From the NCBI GenBank assembly GCA_905181865.1, contig CAJIZG010000005.1:248001-312000 (forward strand): DNA of 64,000 nt, in the 5' to 3' direction. The first letter of the stretch is position 1. Every line of letters begins with the position of its first letter. The notes below the pieces were generated by a model that ran no database searches, was not told the DNA's origin, and worked only from the letters and a program-made list of their open reading frames with translations. Positions 44,567 through 53,852 of this stretch are shown in pieces. The position numbers and the translations under genes are program-made. This stretch comes from Urechidicola croceus (GTDB lineage: Bacteria > Bacteroidota > Bacteroidia > Flavobacteriales > Flavobacteriaceae).

Positions 44567-45520
44567 TTGAAAACTCAAAAAATAGGATTTGGAACTGCCG
44601 CTATCGGCCGACCGCAATATATTAACATTAGAAGTCAAGAAATCGAAGCCTTTTCTTTAGCCGCCTTTAAAGAAAAAGGAACTCAGGTTTTGGAAGTTGC
44701 CTATAGACAAGGAATACGGTATTTCGATACCGCACCAGGTTATGGAATGGCAGAAGAATTATTAATAAATTGGGTGAAAGAAAAAGACGACCCCACCATT
44801 GAAGTTGCTACCAAATGGGGGTATGCCTATGTGGCGAATTTTGATCCAGACGCATTAGTACACGAAGTAAAAGACCATAGTTTAGGGCAATTGATCAAAC
44901 AATGGAAAGTATCTAGAAAGTTATTACCAAATCTGTCTACGCTGCAAATTCACTCTGCTACTTTTGAAACGGGTATTTTAGAAAATGAAGCGGTATTACA
45001 AAAACTCGCCCATTTAAAATCTACATTTGGAATCAAAATTGGGCTCACCACCACGGGGGATAATCAGACAGAAGTGTTAAGAGAAGCCGTAGAAGTAACG
45101 ATTGATGACGACCCCCTTTTTGAAGTCTTTCAGATTACCTACAACATCTTAGATCAAAGTTTATTAGAGGTCTTAGACTTGATAGACGTAAACAACAACC
45201 GCATCGTTATTAAAGAAGCATTGGCAAATGGGAGAGTTTTTCCAAATACTAACTATTCTGCATATAAAAATATGTATGTTGCATTAGAGCAACTAGCCGA
45301 AAAATATAAGGTGGGTATTGATGCTATTGCTTTGCAGTTTTGTGTGCAAACAATACGTCCTTTTGTAGTGTTGAGTGGTGCTTCAGAAATAAGCCAACTC
45401 AAAGAAAATTTAAAAGTGAATGAATTTCAATTGTTAGCAGAAGAGGTTTCTCAACTCAAATATTTCAATATTGATGCGATCGATTATTGGTCTGAAAGAA
45501 AACGGTTGGGGTGGAATTAA
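44567..45520 (+). CDS. aldo/keto reductase (aldose 1-dehydrogenase type)
   Basis: A 317-residue NAD(P)-dependent aldo/keto reductase. It starts with TTG; no ATG fits in frame, and KTQKIGFGTAAIGRP is the normal N-terminus. The catalytic Asp and Tyr are in FDTAPGYGMAEELL, Lys in VATKWGYAY and His in LQIHSATFE. It resembles D-threo-aldose 1-dehydrogenase / L-fucose dehydrogenase enzymes, which would fit degradation of a fucose-containing glycan (inference). The last 124 bp are repeated at 46335-46458. Confidence 0.85.
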   Translation: MKTQKIGFGTAAIGRPQYINIRSQEIEAFSLAAFKEKGTQVLEVAYRQGIRYFDTAPGYGMAEELLINWVKEKDDPTIEVATKWGYAYVANFDPDALVHEVKDHSLGQLIKQWKVSRKLLPNLSTLQIHSATFETGILENEAVLQKLAHLKSTFGIKIGLTTTGDNQTEVLREAVEVTIDDDPLFEVFQITYNILDQSLLEVLDLIDVNNNRIVIKEALANGRVFPNTNYSAYKNMYVALEQLAEKYKVGIDAIALQFCVQTIRPFVVLSGASEISQLKENLKVNEFQLLAEEVSQLKYFNIDAIDYWSERKRLGWN

Positions 45521-45688
45521 ACGACTTCTTTTTTTATCAACTACATACTGTTTCCATAATTGCAGTGATGTATATAACCCATATGGTATATAAATTATCA
45601 GCGTAAACCCAATTTAAACTGTAGCTGTATTTCAAGGCAGGACATTAGGAAGATCAAATATTTAGTAATAACTTTAAAATGAGGTATT

Positions 45689-45934
45689 ATGGAAGTTTCA
45701 GTTATTCAAATAGGAAATTCGAAAGGAATTCGTTTTAGTAAAACGATTCTTGAGAAGTATAATATTAAAGACAAAGTTGATTTAATTCTTGAAAAGGGTA
45801 AAATAATTATTCTACCTCTATCTACTCCGAGAAAAGGATGGGAAGAATCCTTTAAACAAATGAATGAAAATGGAGATGATGAATTGTTATTTAATGACGT
45901 TTTTGAAGATGAAAATCTTGAAGAATGGAATTAA
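45689..45934 (+). CDS. mazE: MazE/AbrB-family antitoxin
   Basis: An 81-residue antitoxin. Its N-terminal AbrB-like DNA-binding fold is VIQIGNSKGIRFSKTILEKYNI, followed by ILEKGKIIILPL; the acidic C-terminal tail (DDELLFNDVFEDENLEEW) should wrap the toxin. The stop overlaps the toxin start by ten bases. Expected roles are to bind the toxin and repress the operon. Confidence 0.9.
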   Translation: MEVSVIQIGNSKGIRFSKTILEKYNIKDKVDLILEKGKIIILPLSTPRKGWEESFKQMNENGDDELLFNDVFEDENLEEWN

Positions 45935-46248
45935 AACAGTATGAAATAATTCTGGTAAATTTAAATCCGACAATGGGAAGTGAAATAAAGAAAACAGGAC
46001 CTTGTATTGTGATTTCACCGAATGAAATGAATACATATTTGAGAACAATTATTATTGCTCCAATGTCTACTGCTTCTAAAAACTATCCGACAAGAATTGA
46101 AATTAAACACAATGACAAAATTGGATGGATTGCCGTAGATCAAATTAGAACTATTGACAAAACGAGAATTTTAAAAGTACTTGGACGAATGACCAAACCT
46201 GAAATAAAACAACTTAAATCGGTTATTAAAGAAACATTTGTTGATTAA
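45925..46248 (+). CDS. mazF: MazF/PemK-family mRNA interferase toxin
   Basis: A 107-residue ribonuclease toxin that cuts mRNA. It has the PemK-like start ILVNLNPTMGSEIKKTGPCIVISPNEMN (the NPTxGSE motif), then TIIIAPMST and WIAVDQIRTIDKTRI. The length is normal. It is coupled to the antitoxin by overlap. Confidence 0.92.
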   Translation: MELKQYEIILVNLNPTMGSEIKKTGPCIVISPNEMNTYLRTIIIAPMSTASKNYPTRIEIKHNDKIGWIAVDQIRTIDKTRILKVLGRMTKPEIKQLKSVIKETFVD

Positions 46249-46329
46249 ACGATAAGTAATACCAGCCCTTAATAAATTGCTTAATTCCATTAAATTGTAA
46301 AATTTCAGTTTTAAATTCACAGTTTAATA

Positions 46330-46481
46330 AAATCAGCCAACTCAAAGAAAATTTAAAAGTGAATGAATTTCAATGGTTAGCAGAAGAGGTATCTCAACTC
46401 AAATATTTTAGAATTTATGCTTTAGAGTATTGGTCTGAAAGAAAACGATTGGGGTGGATAGGGATATATTACATGAATTAA
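46330..46481 (+). pseudogene. fragment of an aldo/keto reductase gene (C-terminal 40 codons)
   Basis: In frame it reads ISQLKENLKVNEF, then QWLAEEVSQLKYFRIYALEY and WSERKRLGW before running past the original stop. This is close to the end of the gene at 44567-45520. No upstream part of a second reductase gene is present. It is the second copy of the direct repeat around MazEF. Confidence 0.75.
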
Positions 46482-46579
46482 AAAATTGCGTAACCTGTTT
46501 TTTTTTAATTAAAATACGTTGGATATCATTCAATCGGTTTGTTGTAACTTGAACAATAAATAATTTGATAATAGCGTCT

Positions 46580-47442
46580 ATGAAAAATATTTTATTACTA
46601 GGAACATTCAGCTTATTCCTGTCTTTATCAACATTAGGACAAACCGGAAAGGTCTTCGATAACCTTTCCATGACAAGTAAAATACTAAAAGGTGAGCGAA
46701 AATTCGCAATGTACCTACCACCCGATTACGAGACTTCCCAACGAGATTACCCAGTTCTTTATCTATTGCATGGCTCGGGAGATGATCAAACAGGTTGGAT
46801 TCAATTTGGAGAGGTTTTACGAATAGCCGACAAATCAATAAAAACCGGGAAAGCAACTCCAATGATCATTATTATGCCAGATGCAAATACTGGTCAACGC
46901 GGATATTTCAACGATATTAAGGGAGAATGGAACTATGAAGATTTCTTTTTTGAGGAGTTAATTTGATATATTGAAAAGACATATCGCGCTAAGAGTGAAA
47001 AAAATACCGCGCTATCTCGGGACTTTCGATGGGTGGAGGAGGTTCTTTCATGTATGCTTTACATCGACCAGATATGTTTTCTTCAGCTTGTCCCTTAAGC
47101 GCATATATTGGACCGCTTTCTATCGAAAACTTTAAAGAAAGACTTTCAAGAAATAATGAGATTTTTTCCGATTCGTTGATTCAACAATACTTTGAGCGTC
47201 ACAATGTACTTTCTTTAATTAATAATATGACACGTGAACAAAGAAAAGGCGTTCGTTGGTTTATTGATTGTGGAGACGACGATTTTTTATATGAAGGGAA
47301 TAGCCTTGTCCATATTGCCATGCGAAAAAAAGAAATTCCTCACGAGTTTCGAATTCGAGATGGAAGGCATAGTTGGGCATATTGGCGAGCATCACTTCTA
47401 GATGTTTTAGAATTTGTGTCGGATGCTTTTCATCAGTATTAA
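46580..47442 (+). pseudogene. secreted esterase of the esterase D / feruloyl esterase type, broken by a stop and a frameshift
   Basis: The first part has a signal peptide (about 1-20), then ERKFAMYLPPDYETSQRDYPVLYLLHGSGDD and PMIIIMPDANTGQRGYF. A TGA at 46963-46965 interrupts ELI-YIEKTYRAKS, and an extra A in the run near 46998-47004 shifts the frame. After it the sequence continues YRAISGLSMGGGGSFMYAL (nucleophile Ser) and DGRHSWAYWRASL (catalytic His) to 47442. Without these two lesions it would be an intact enzyme of about 287 residues acting on acetyl or feruloyl esters. Confidence 0.75.
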
Positions 47443-48560
47443 TTCACAATACAACACAAACAATCTTCTTGTTTGTTAATTTTGGTAGTTCAGTATTCAT
47501 CCAAAGGACTAAAAAATATTTTCGTTGATATAGAGTTATATTTATCACCTCTCAAAACTTGATTTGATGAAGTAACGGATAAATTAGTAGTAAGAAATTC
47601 TTAAAATAAGTTAAAAAAAATAAAATAGTTTATAGAGGTGCTGGAGCAGGAAAAAGAACTCTAATTAAGAAAATTTTGATTTCTTTTTCTCTCTAGTTAT
47701 TCGAGTTATACTGCAAGAATCATATTCATCAAAGTTCTTTTGGTCTTTGTAAGATATTAATCAACTTATTAGGAATTCATATAAATTTTCCAATAAAGTA
47801 TCTTGATAATTTTGGATATTACAATTTACTTGAAAATATAGTAATATCCTTTTTCAACGATAGAATTTGGTTTCGCACATCCAATAGATACCTCAATTTC
47901 TGGATTATTCCAATTACGAGTAACAGATAATTTAAAAGTAGGCTATACCTATGACGCAAGTACTTCAGACCTTTCTAATTACAACAATGGATCTCATGAA
48001 TTTTCTCTCATTTTAAATATGGGAAAATCGAGCAATAAGAGGAAAGCACCTTTTTTCTGGATGAAAAAGAAAAACTCTGAAGAAATTTAGAAAATCACTC
48101 GTTTCGAGTAAAATAAACACTTAACAACTCATTCACAAATACTTATGCAACAGTACTAGAAATATCATACTATAAATAATAGTTTTTCGCATCGTTAAAT
48201 ATTTTTTTTGCAATTAAAAATATAGAACTACAGATGGATTACATGAATCTATTAAAGAATATATAGTAACTATTATTTGATACAAATAGGACTTATATTT
48301 TACTAGGGTATAAAACTGAACTAAAGAGGATGTATTCAGAAAATGAAACTAAGATTGAATCGAAAGAATACCAAGATATCTTTGGGTGGAAGCAGACTTA
48401 AATGCCCAAATAGGAATAACAGTAGAAAAACGAATCGTCTTTTGGGAAGTCTAGCAAGTTATTTGTTTAACAGCAGCAGTATTAAAAAGCTTGAATTTTA
48501 AAAAATTAATATATCAATGAAAATTATACTAATCGATAAACAAACCAATCTTTTAAACGT
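47443..48560. other. gene-free stretch with a porP 3' copy and diverged duplicated sequence
   Basis: There is no intact gene over 1.1 kb. 47883-48088 repeats the end of the PorP gene (see next entry), and 48290-48400 is loosely similar to 53690-53790 downstream of porP. The rest (47443-47870, 48110-48280, 48420-48560) has only short ORFs, including KIVYRGAGAGKRTLI near 47630, which I could not assign. Confidence 0.6.
47860..48090 (+). pseudogene. C-terminal fragment of a PorP/SprF gene
   Basis: 47883-48088 has one difference from 53264-53469 over 206 bp, by eye, and encodes IDTSISGLFQLRVTDNLKVG, then YTYDASTSDLSNYN and the tail ending FFWMKKKNSEEI. It then stops early. There is no start or N-terminal part nearby. 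Confidence 0.85.
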
Positions 48561-51500
48561 ATGAAAAAATTTACTTTAACCATTATAGTGATGTTATTCA
48601 CTTTTATTGGTTTTTCACAAACTACTTTTAACTACACCGGATCGTTGCAGAGCTATACGGTGCCTGCTGGTGTCAATACTATTGAAGTCGATGTATATGG
48701 AGCCCAAGGAGGCGGCACTATTGGAAATAGTGTTGGTCCAGGTGGCTTGGGAGCACGAATGAGAGGAGAAATTTCAGTTGTACCAGGCGAAACATTAAGT
48801 ATTCTCGTTGGAGGGCAAGGAGGTTCTCACGGAGGAGATCCTCATGGGAATGAGAATGGTGGCGGTGGCGGCTCTTTTGTTGTTCGCCAATCGGATATGA
48901 CTCCTATTGTTATTGCAGGAGGAGGAGGAGGAGCCCCCAGTGTAAATCATGGAACTCAGTGCTCAAGAAACATTTCAGATGCTCATGGAAAAACTACTAC
49001 AAGTGGTACTTCCATAAATTGTGCTGTTAGTGCAGATGGAGGTGCGGACGGTTATGGTGGTTCTACTGGAGGTTCACATCAAGGTGGCGCTGGTGGAGGG
49101 TTTTATTCTAACGGATCAAATGGTGGTACACATTGTGTGACTGCCATTGGTGGGAAAAGTTTTTTAAATGGTGGAGCTGGTGGGACCGGTAATACGTGTT
49201 ACGGAACTGATAATCAAGGTGGATATGGCGGTGGCGGTGGCGGTAATCTATCCGGTCCTGGTGCCGGTGGTGGTTATTCGGGCGGTGCTTCTGCTGGACG
49301 ATGGCCAAATAATTCTACATATGGTGGTGGTGGTGGCTCCTATAATAGTGGCTCAAATCAAGCAAATACCGCAGGTGATCGATCCGGAAACGGGCTAATA
49401 GTGATAACCCAAGTAATAACTGGAAATGCACCAAATGCGATTAGCACCGACTATACAGCTCAATTAGATGCTTCTGGAAATGCAACCATAACGGGTGCTA
49501 ATGTAGATGGAGGTTCTAATGATCCCGATGGAGACTCATTTACTTTATCGGTAAGTCCAGATACATTTGATTGTAGTAATCTAGGTGGAACATCTGTTCC
49601 AATAACGCCTACTTTTATAGGAAATGAAAGTCAGGACACCCGATCTCATGGTGGAGGCTACAACCCAAACACCAATGAATTCTGGTATCCAGAATGGTCA
49701 GGTACGACGGTGTATGTATATGATGAAAATCATGGGTTCGTGAGAACTTTTGATTCTGGCCAAGACGCGATGATGCAACTATGGATGGATACCGATAGTG
49801 AAACAGATTATTACACGGCTAATTGGGACGGATACACTTATACTCGTATAGATGAAAATGGGCAAAAAGTATGGACCTATAACAATGCCAACGGGGTTCT
49901 TCCTGCAGGAATTAGTACGGATGCGAACTTTGCTTATTTATTGGCTTATGGAGGAAACCGGATTGATGTAGTAAATAAAAATACAGGAGTGTTTGTAACA
50001 TCAATTACTTTACCTGGTACCGTAAGTATTTATGGAGGATTGGTCATCGCAAATGGACACATTTATATAGGGGGTATCGCTAATAACTGGTCAACTAACC
50101 CAAATTCCGATGCGTTTATTCACCAATTGGACATGGATGGCACCTATATAAATTCTACTTCCACCAATGGAGTATCAGTATATAACATGGCTTTTGATGG
50201 AGAAACCATGTGGGTTTCTGCAGCCAGCCGTACCACCATCACTGGTATACAAATAGCAGATGGAAATGCTTATGAAGCAAGTAATGCAACCAGCGAAGTA
50301 ACCTTAACAGTAACAGACAATAACGGAAATGTCTCTACAGCAACTGCTAATGTAACTGTAGAAGATAACATCGCACCAGAAATTACGTGTATTGGAGAGG
50401 CTAATATCACCAAAGATTCGGGCGTATGCACTTATACCTTAGTTGGTACAACTTATGACGCAACCTTTACAGATAATTGTACGAGTTCGACTCTTACCAA
50501 TGATCTTACAGGAACTAATACCATTGCTGGCGAAGTACTTCCATTGGGAGATACCGTAGTTACTTGGATTGTTGATGACGGAAATGGTCAAACGGCTACG
50601 TGTACAACAACCATAACGGTTGTAGATGAAGTGCCGGTGATCACTTGTGTCCCTGATAATACTGTGGATACAGATTTAGGCGTATGTAGTTATACAGTAC
50701 AAGCAACAGCATATGATGCTACGTTTACCAATAACTGTACAAGTGGCACACTTACCAATAGCCTTACGGGAACAGCTACCATTGCTGGCGCAGTGCTTCC
50801 TTTGGGAGCTACCGTAGTTACTTGGACTGTTGATGACGGAAATAGTCAAACAGCTACGTGTACAACAACCATAACGGTTGAAGATACGATTGCACCAATA
50901 ATAACAGCGCAAGATATTACGGTAGTTTTAACAGGAACAGGTACTGTAAGTATAACCGATGAAGATGTTTTAGTTAGTGGATTTGATAACTGTGGAACGG
51001 TTACTTACGCAATAAGTCAAAGTGTTTTTGCTATAGCGGATGCAATGAATAGCCCCGTAACTATCCAATTAATAGGAACAGATGCTCACAACAATGTAAC
51101 TTCAATCCCCGTAGAAATAACGGTAATTGATCCAGTTCCTGTAGTCATTGCACAAAACATAACGGTATTACTTAATGAAAACGGAAGTGTAACGATTACA
51201 CCTGAACAAGTTGATAATGGTTCCAGTTCTATCGTCGGATTGTCAGGGCTTTCTTTAGACATTACAACGTTTGCGTGTTCTAATATTGGCGAAAACATAG
51301 TACAACTTTCGGCAACAAGTACTTTAGGAAATACTACTGTTGCAACTGCCGTTGTAACGGTTGAAGATACCATGGCACCAACGGTAGCGATTCAAAACAT
51401 CACAGTGCAATTAGATGCAGCTGGAACTGCAACAATCACAACAGATCAAATAGACAGTGGTTCGTCTGATAATTGCGGCATAGAATCTATTGCATTAGAC

Positions 51501-52517
51501 ACCACAACGTTTGATTGCTCTACGGTTGGCGAAAACACCGTAACATTAACAGTAACGGATGTCAGTGGAAATACTGCTGTTGTAACTGCCGTTGTAACGG
51601 TTGAAGATACCATGGAGCCTACTTCAATTTGTGTTGCTCCATTTACTTTACAACTAGATGATATCGGAAGTGCTAGTATTACTGCTGCTGACATAGATAA
51701 TGGCAGTACAGACAATTGTGGAATTGCTTCAATTACTATCGATAAAAATGCGTTTGATTGTGATGACATTGGTGAGAATACAGTAACACTTACGGTAACG
51801 GATAACAGCGGCAATATAAGTACGTGTGCAACGATAGTGACCATCGTTGACAATATTGCTCCAGCAGTAGTTACTCAAGATATTTCTGTAGTATTAGATA
51901 GTAATGGAAATGCAACCATCTCGGCTTCTGATATTGTTGCCGGTAGTTTTGATGCCTGTGGAATTGCTTCTATGAGTTTAGATCAAACTTCGTTTACGTG
52001 CCCTACTTTAGAAGAGTATACTGTTACGGTAACGGTGATAGATACACATGGTAATAGTACCTCTGAAATGGCACTGGTAACTTTTACTTCCGATGATGAT
52101 ATGGATGGAGACGGAATTGCAGATGTATGTGATGACGATATAGATGGCGATGGTATTGATAATGCTACTGATAATAGTCCACGTGTTAGTAATTCTGGCC
52201 AAGAAGATATAGACCGCAACGATATAGGAGATGTTAGCGATCAAGGGGCCTTAGAAATACCGGAAGGATTTTCTCCAAATGGAGATGGCAACAATGATGA
52301 GTTTATCATTATGGGTCTTCATAAATATCCGAATAACCGGATCCAAATTTATAACCGAAATGGAAATATGGTGTATGAATCCAACAATTACCAAAATTAT
52401 TGGGATGGTATTTCCTCTGGAAAAAACAGAAGATTACCTGCAGCACCTTACTATTATGTATTAAGTGTGAATGGAGGAAGTAAAATAGTAAAAGGCTGGT
52501 TATACATCAATTATTAA
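48561..52517 (+). CDS. large SprB-like type IX secretion adhesin with gliding-motility C-terminal domain
   Basis: A 1318-residue secreted protein with a signal peptide (about 1-19). Residues about 20-285 form a Gly-rich domain (GGGGGSFVV, GGYGGGGGGNLSGPGAGGG). At about 290-580 there is a repeat containing a propeller-like insertion (VYVYDENHGFVRTFDSG, WTYNNANGVLPAGI). Residues about 590-780 are HYR-like repeats, and about 780-1200 are repeats of about 80 residues (TVTLTVTDVSGNTAVVTAVV). At about 1200-1235 there are Asp-rich calcium-binding-like turns (DDDMDGDGIADVCDDDIDGDG). The C-terminal 85 residues are a type B sorting domain (EGFSPNGDGNNDEF, IYNRNGNMVYES, YYYVLSVNGG). It is exported by the type IX system to the cell surface. 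The porP gene follows after 9 bp. Confidence 0.9.
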   Translation: MKKFTLTIIVMLFTFIGFSQTTFNYTGSLQSYTVPAGVNTIEVDVYGAQGGGTIGNSVGPGGLGARMRGEISVVPGETLSILVGGQGGSHGGDPHGNENGGGGGSFVVRQSDMTPIVIAGGGGGAPSVNHGTQCSRNISDAHGKTTTSGTSINCAVSADGGADGYGGSTGGSHQGGAGGGFYSNGSNGGTHCVTAIGGKSFLNGGAGGTGNTCYGTDNQGGYGGGGGGNLSGPGAGGGYSGGASAGRWPNNSTYGGGGGSYNSGSNQANTAGDRSGNGLIVITQVITGNAPNAISTDYTAQLDASGNATITGANVDGGSNDPDGDSFTLSVSPDTFDCSNLGGTSVPITPTFIGNESQDTRSHGGGYNPNTNEFWYPEWSGTTVYVYDENHGFVRTFDSGQDAMMQLWMDTDSETDYYTANWDGYTYTRIDENGQKVWTYNNANGVLPAGISTDANFAYLLAYGGNRIDVVNKNTGVFVTSITLPGTVSIYGGLVIANGHIYIGGIANNWSTNPNSDAFIHQLDMDGTYINSTSTNGVSVYNMAFDGETMWVSAASRTTITGIQIADGNAYEASNATSEVTLTVTDNNGNVSTATANVTVEDNIAPEITCIGEANITKDSGVCTYTLVGTTYDATFTDNCTSSTLTNDLTGTNTIAGEVLPLGDTVVTWIVDDGNGQTATCTTTITVVDEVPVITCVPDNTVDTDLGVCSYTVQATAYDATFTNNCTSGTLTNSLTGTATIAGAVLPLGATVVTWTVDDGNSQTATCTTTITVEDTIAPIITAQDITVVLTGTGTVSITDEDVLVSGFDNCGTVTYAISQSVFAIADAMNSPVTIQLIGTDAHNNVTSIPVEITVIDPVPVVIAQNITVLLNENGSVTITPEQVDNGSSSIVGLSGLSLDITTFACSNIGENIVQLSATSTLGNTTVATAVVTVEDTMAPTVAIQNITVQLDAAGTATITTDQIDSGSSDNCGIESIALDTTTFDCSTVGENTVTLTVTDVSGNTAVVTAVVTVEDTMEPTSICVAPFTLQLDDIGSASITAADIDNGSTDNCGIASITIDKNAFDCDDIGENTVTLTVTDNSGNISTCATIVTIVDNIAPAVVTQDISVVLDSNGNATISASDIVAGSFDACGIASMSLDQTSFTCPTLEEYTVTVTVIDTHGNSTSEMALVTFTSDDDMDGDGIADVCDDDIDGDGIDNATDNSPRVSNSGQEDIDRNDIGDVSDQGALEIPEGFSPNGDGNNDEFIIMGLHKYPNNRIQIYNRNGNMVYESNNYQNYWDGISSGKNRRLPAAPYYYVLSVNGGSKIVKGWLYINY

Positions 52518-52526
52518 AAAAGAATT

Positions 52527-53501
52527 ATGAAAAATATATTTAAACAACTTGTATTTGTAAGTGCTTTTTTGATCATTTTAAAAAGTAATGCACAACAAGA
52601 TCCGTTATACACACAGTATTATAACAACTTTAGTTTAATCAATCCTGCGTACTCTGGGAGTCACGGTTTGTTTACGGCTACGGCTAATATTCGCAGTCAA
52701 TGGGCTGGAGAAGCGGGTAGTCCAGAAACACAAACACTTTCATTACACGGCCCTGTAGGTGAAAAAGTTGGTTTGGGTTTATCGATTGTTAACGATAAAG
52801 TATTTGTATCAAGTGAAACCCATGTATATGCAGATTTTTCGTATTCCATAGATCTAACGGAAGCTTCTACACTCGCTTTTGGTTTAAAAGCAGGCGGTAG
52901 TTTTTTAAACGTAGATTTACTAAAACTTGGGATAGAAAACGACCCTTTGTTTAGTGAAAACCTAAATGAATTTAACCCAAATATTGGCGCAGGAGCTTTT
53001 TACTATACCGATCGGTTTTATGCAAGTATATCGACCGTAAATATTTTGCAGACGACACATTATGACAAAAATAGTACCGTGGTATCAAATGCTTCAAAAG
53101 AGATGATATTTTACCTTTCATCGGGCTATGTATTTAATATAAGTGATGCTTTTAAACTCCGTCCATCCTTTATGTTAAGAGGTGTAAACGGTGCGCCGCT
53201 TTCTACGGATATTTCTACAAGTATCTTATGGCTTGATAAAATAGAATTTGGTATTGCATATAGAATAGATACCTCAATTTCTGGATTATTCCAATTACGA
53301 GTAACAGATAATTTAAAAGTAGGCTATACCTATGACGCAAGTACTTCAGACCTTTCTAATTACAACAATGGATCTCATGAATTTTCTCTCATTTTAAATA
53401 TGGGAAAATCGAGCAATAAGAGAAAAGCACCTTTTTTCTGGATGAAAAAGAAAAACTCTGAAGAAATTTTGAAAATAAAGAATGAAGATAGCGAATATTA
53501 G
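52527..53501 (+). CDS. PorP/SprF-family type IX secretion system membrane protein
   Basis: A 324-residue outer-membrane barrel with a signal peptide (about 1-22). The typical start QQDPLYTQYYNNFSLINPAYSG is followed by repeated barrel strands (LGLSIVNDKVFVSSET, AFGLKAGGSFLNVDL). SprF-type proteins are needed for secretion and surface attachment of partner adhesins with type B sorting domains, so this is the natural partner of the gene just upstream (9-bp gap). It is followed by a terminator. Confidence 0.93.
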   Translation: MKNIFKQLVFVSAFLIILKSNAQQDPLYTQYYNNFSLINPAYSGSHGLFTATANIRSQWAGEAGSPETQTLSLHGPVGEKVGLGLSIVNDKVFVSSETHVYADFSYSIDLTEASTLAFGLKAGGSFLNVDLLKLGIENDPLFSENLNEFNPNIGAGAFYYTDRFYASISTVNILQTTHYDKNSTVVSNASKEMIFYLSSGYVFNISDAFKLRPSFMLRGVNGAPLSTDISTSILWLDKIEFGIAYRIDTSISGLFQLRVTDNLKVGYTYDASTSDLSNYNNGSHEFSLILNMGKSSNKRKAPFFWMKKKNSEEILKIKNEDSEY

Positions 53502-53533
53502 TTTTCAGCGATTATTGAAAAACTCAAGACTGA

Positions 53534-53562
53534 AAAACCCAAGCAAATTGCTTGGGTTTTTT
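53534..53562 (+). terminator. Rho-independent terminator of the adhesin-porP operon
   Basis: aaaacccaagc and gcttgggtttt form a clean hairpin followed by T residues, about 30 bp after the porP stop. Confidence 0.8.
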
Positions 53563-53852
53563 GTGTCTACTAAAAGCACGTTTTATCTAAAAAAAACGTA
53601 AACATATAGGGATTAACACGATACTTTTATTACATGTATTTATGTGCTCATAATAAGTGCTATGTCCATTAATCTATGTAATTTAGTGAGACTGTGTATA
53701 AATTTTATTAGGGTAAAAAATTGACATAAAAAAGATATCTTCAGAGGATAAAACTAAGATTGAAAGGAAAGAACCCAAAAGATTTCTTTGGACGGAAACC
53801 GCTTAAAAACTATCAGATTATTTAAAAGGGGTTGAGAGAATATTAATAAATT
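53563..53852. other. intergenic stretch before the patatin gene
   Basis: No gene is seen. Bases 53690-53790 loosely match 48290-48400 upstream of the adhesin gene, so this is part of an older duplicated block. No promoter could be placed with confidence. Confidence 0.4.

Larger units (their letters stand above)
45392..46458. repeat. 124-bp direct repeats flanking the MazEF module
   Basis: Copy 1 is 45392-45515 (the end of the aldo/keto reductase gene) and copy 2 is 46335-46458. The two are collinear and equal in length, with about 11 differences by eye. The toxin-antitoxin genes lie between them. Confidence 0.85.

Noticed and set aside
45689-46248. Insertion sequence or transposon carrying MazEF
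   Set aside because: No transposase or recombinase gene and no terminal inverted repeats were found; the flanking direct repeats are the end of a known gene, not IS ends.
47620-47700. P-loop-like GAGAGKRT peptide upstream of the adhesin
   Set aside because: The surrounding frame is short and interrupted, and there is no further motif; chance similarity is likely.
49108-49398. Antisense and alternate-frame ORFs over the Gly-rich region of the adhesin
   Set aside because: They are low-complexity shadows (His/Arg- or Val-rich) of the GGT/GGC-rich coding sequence and show no domain of their own.
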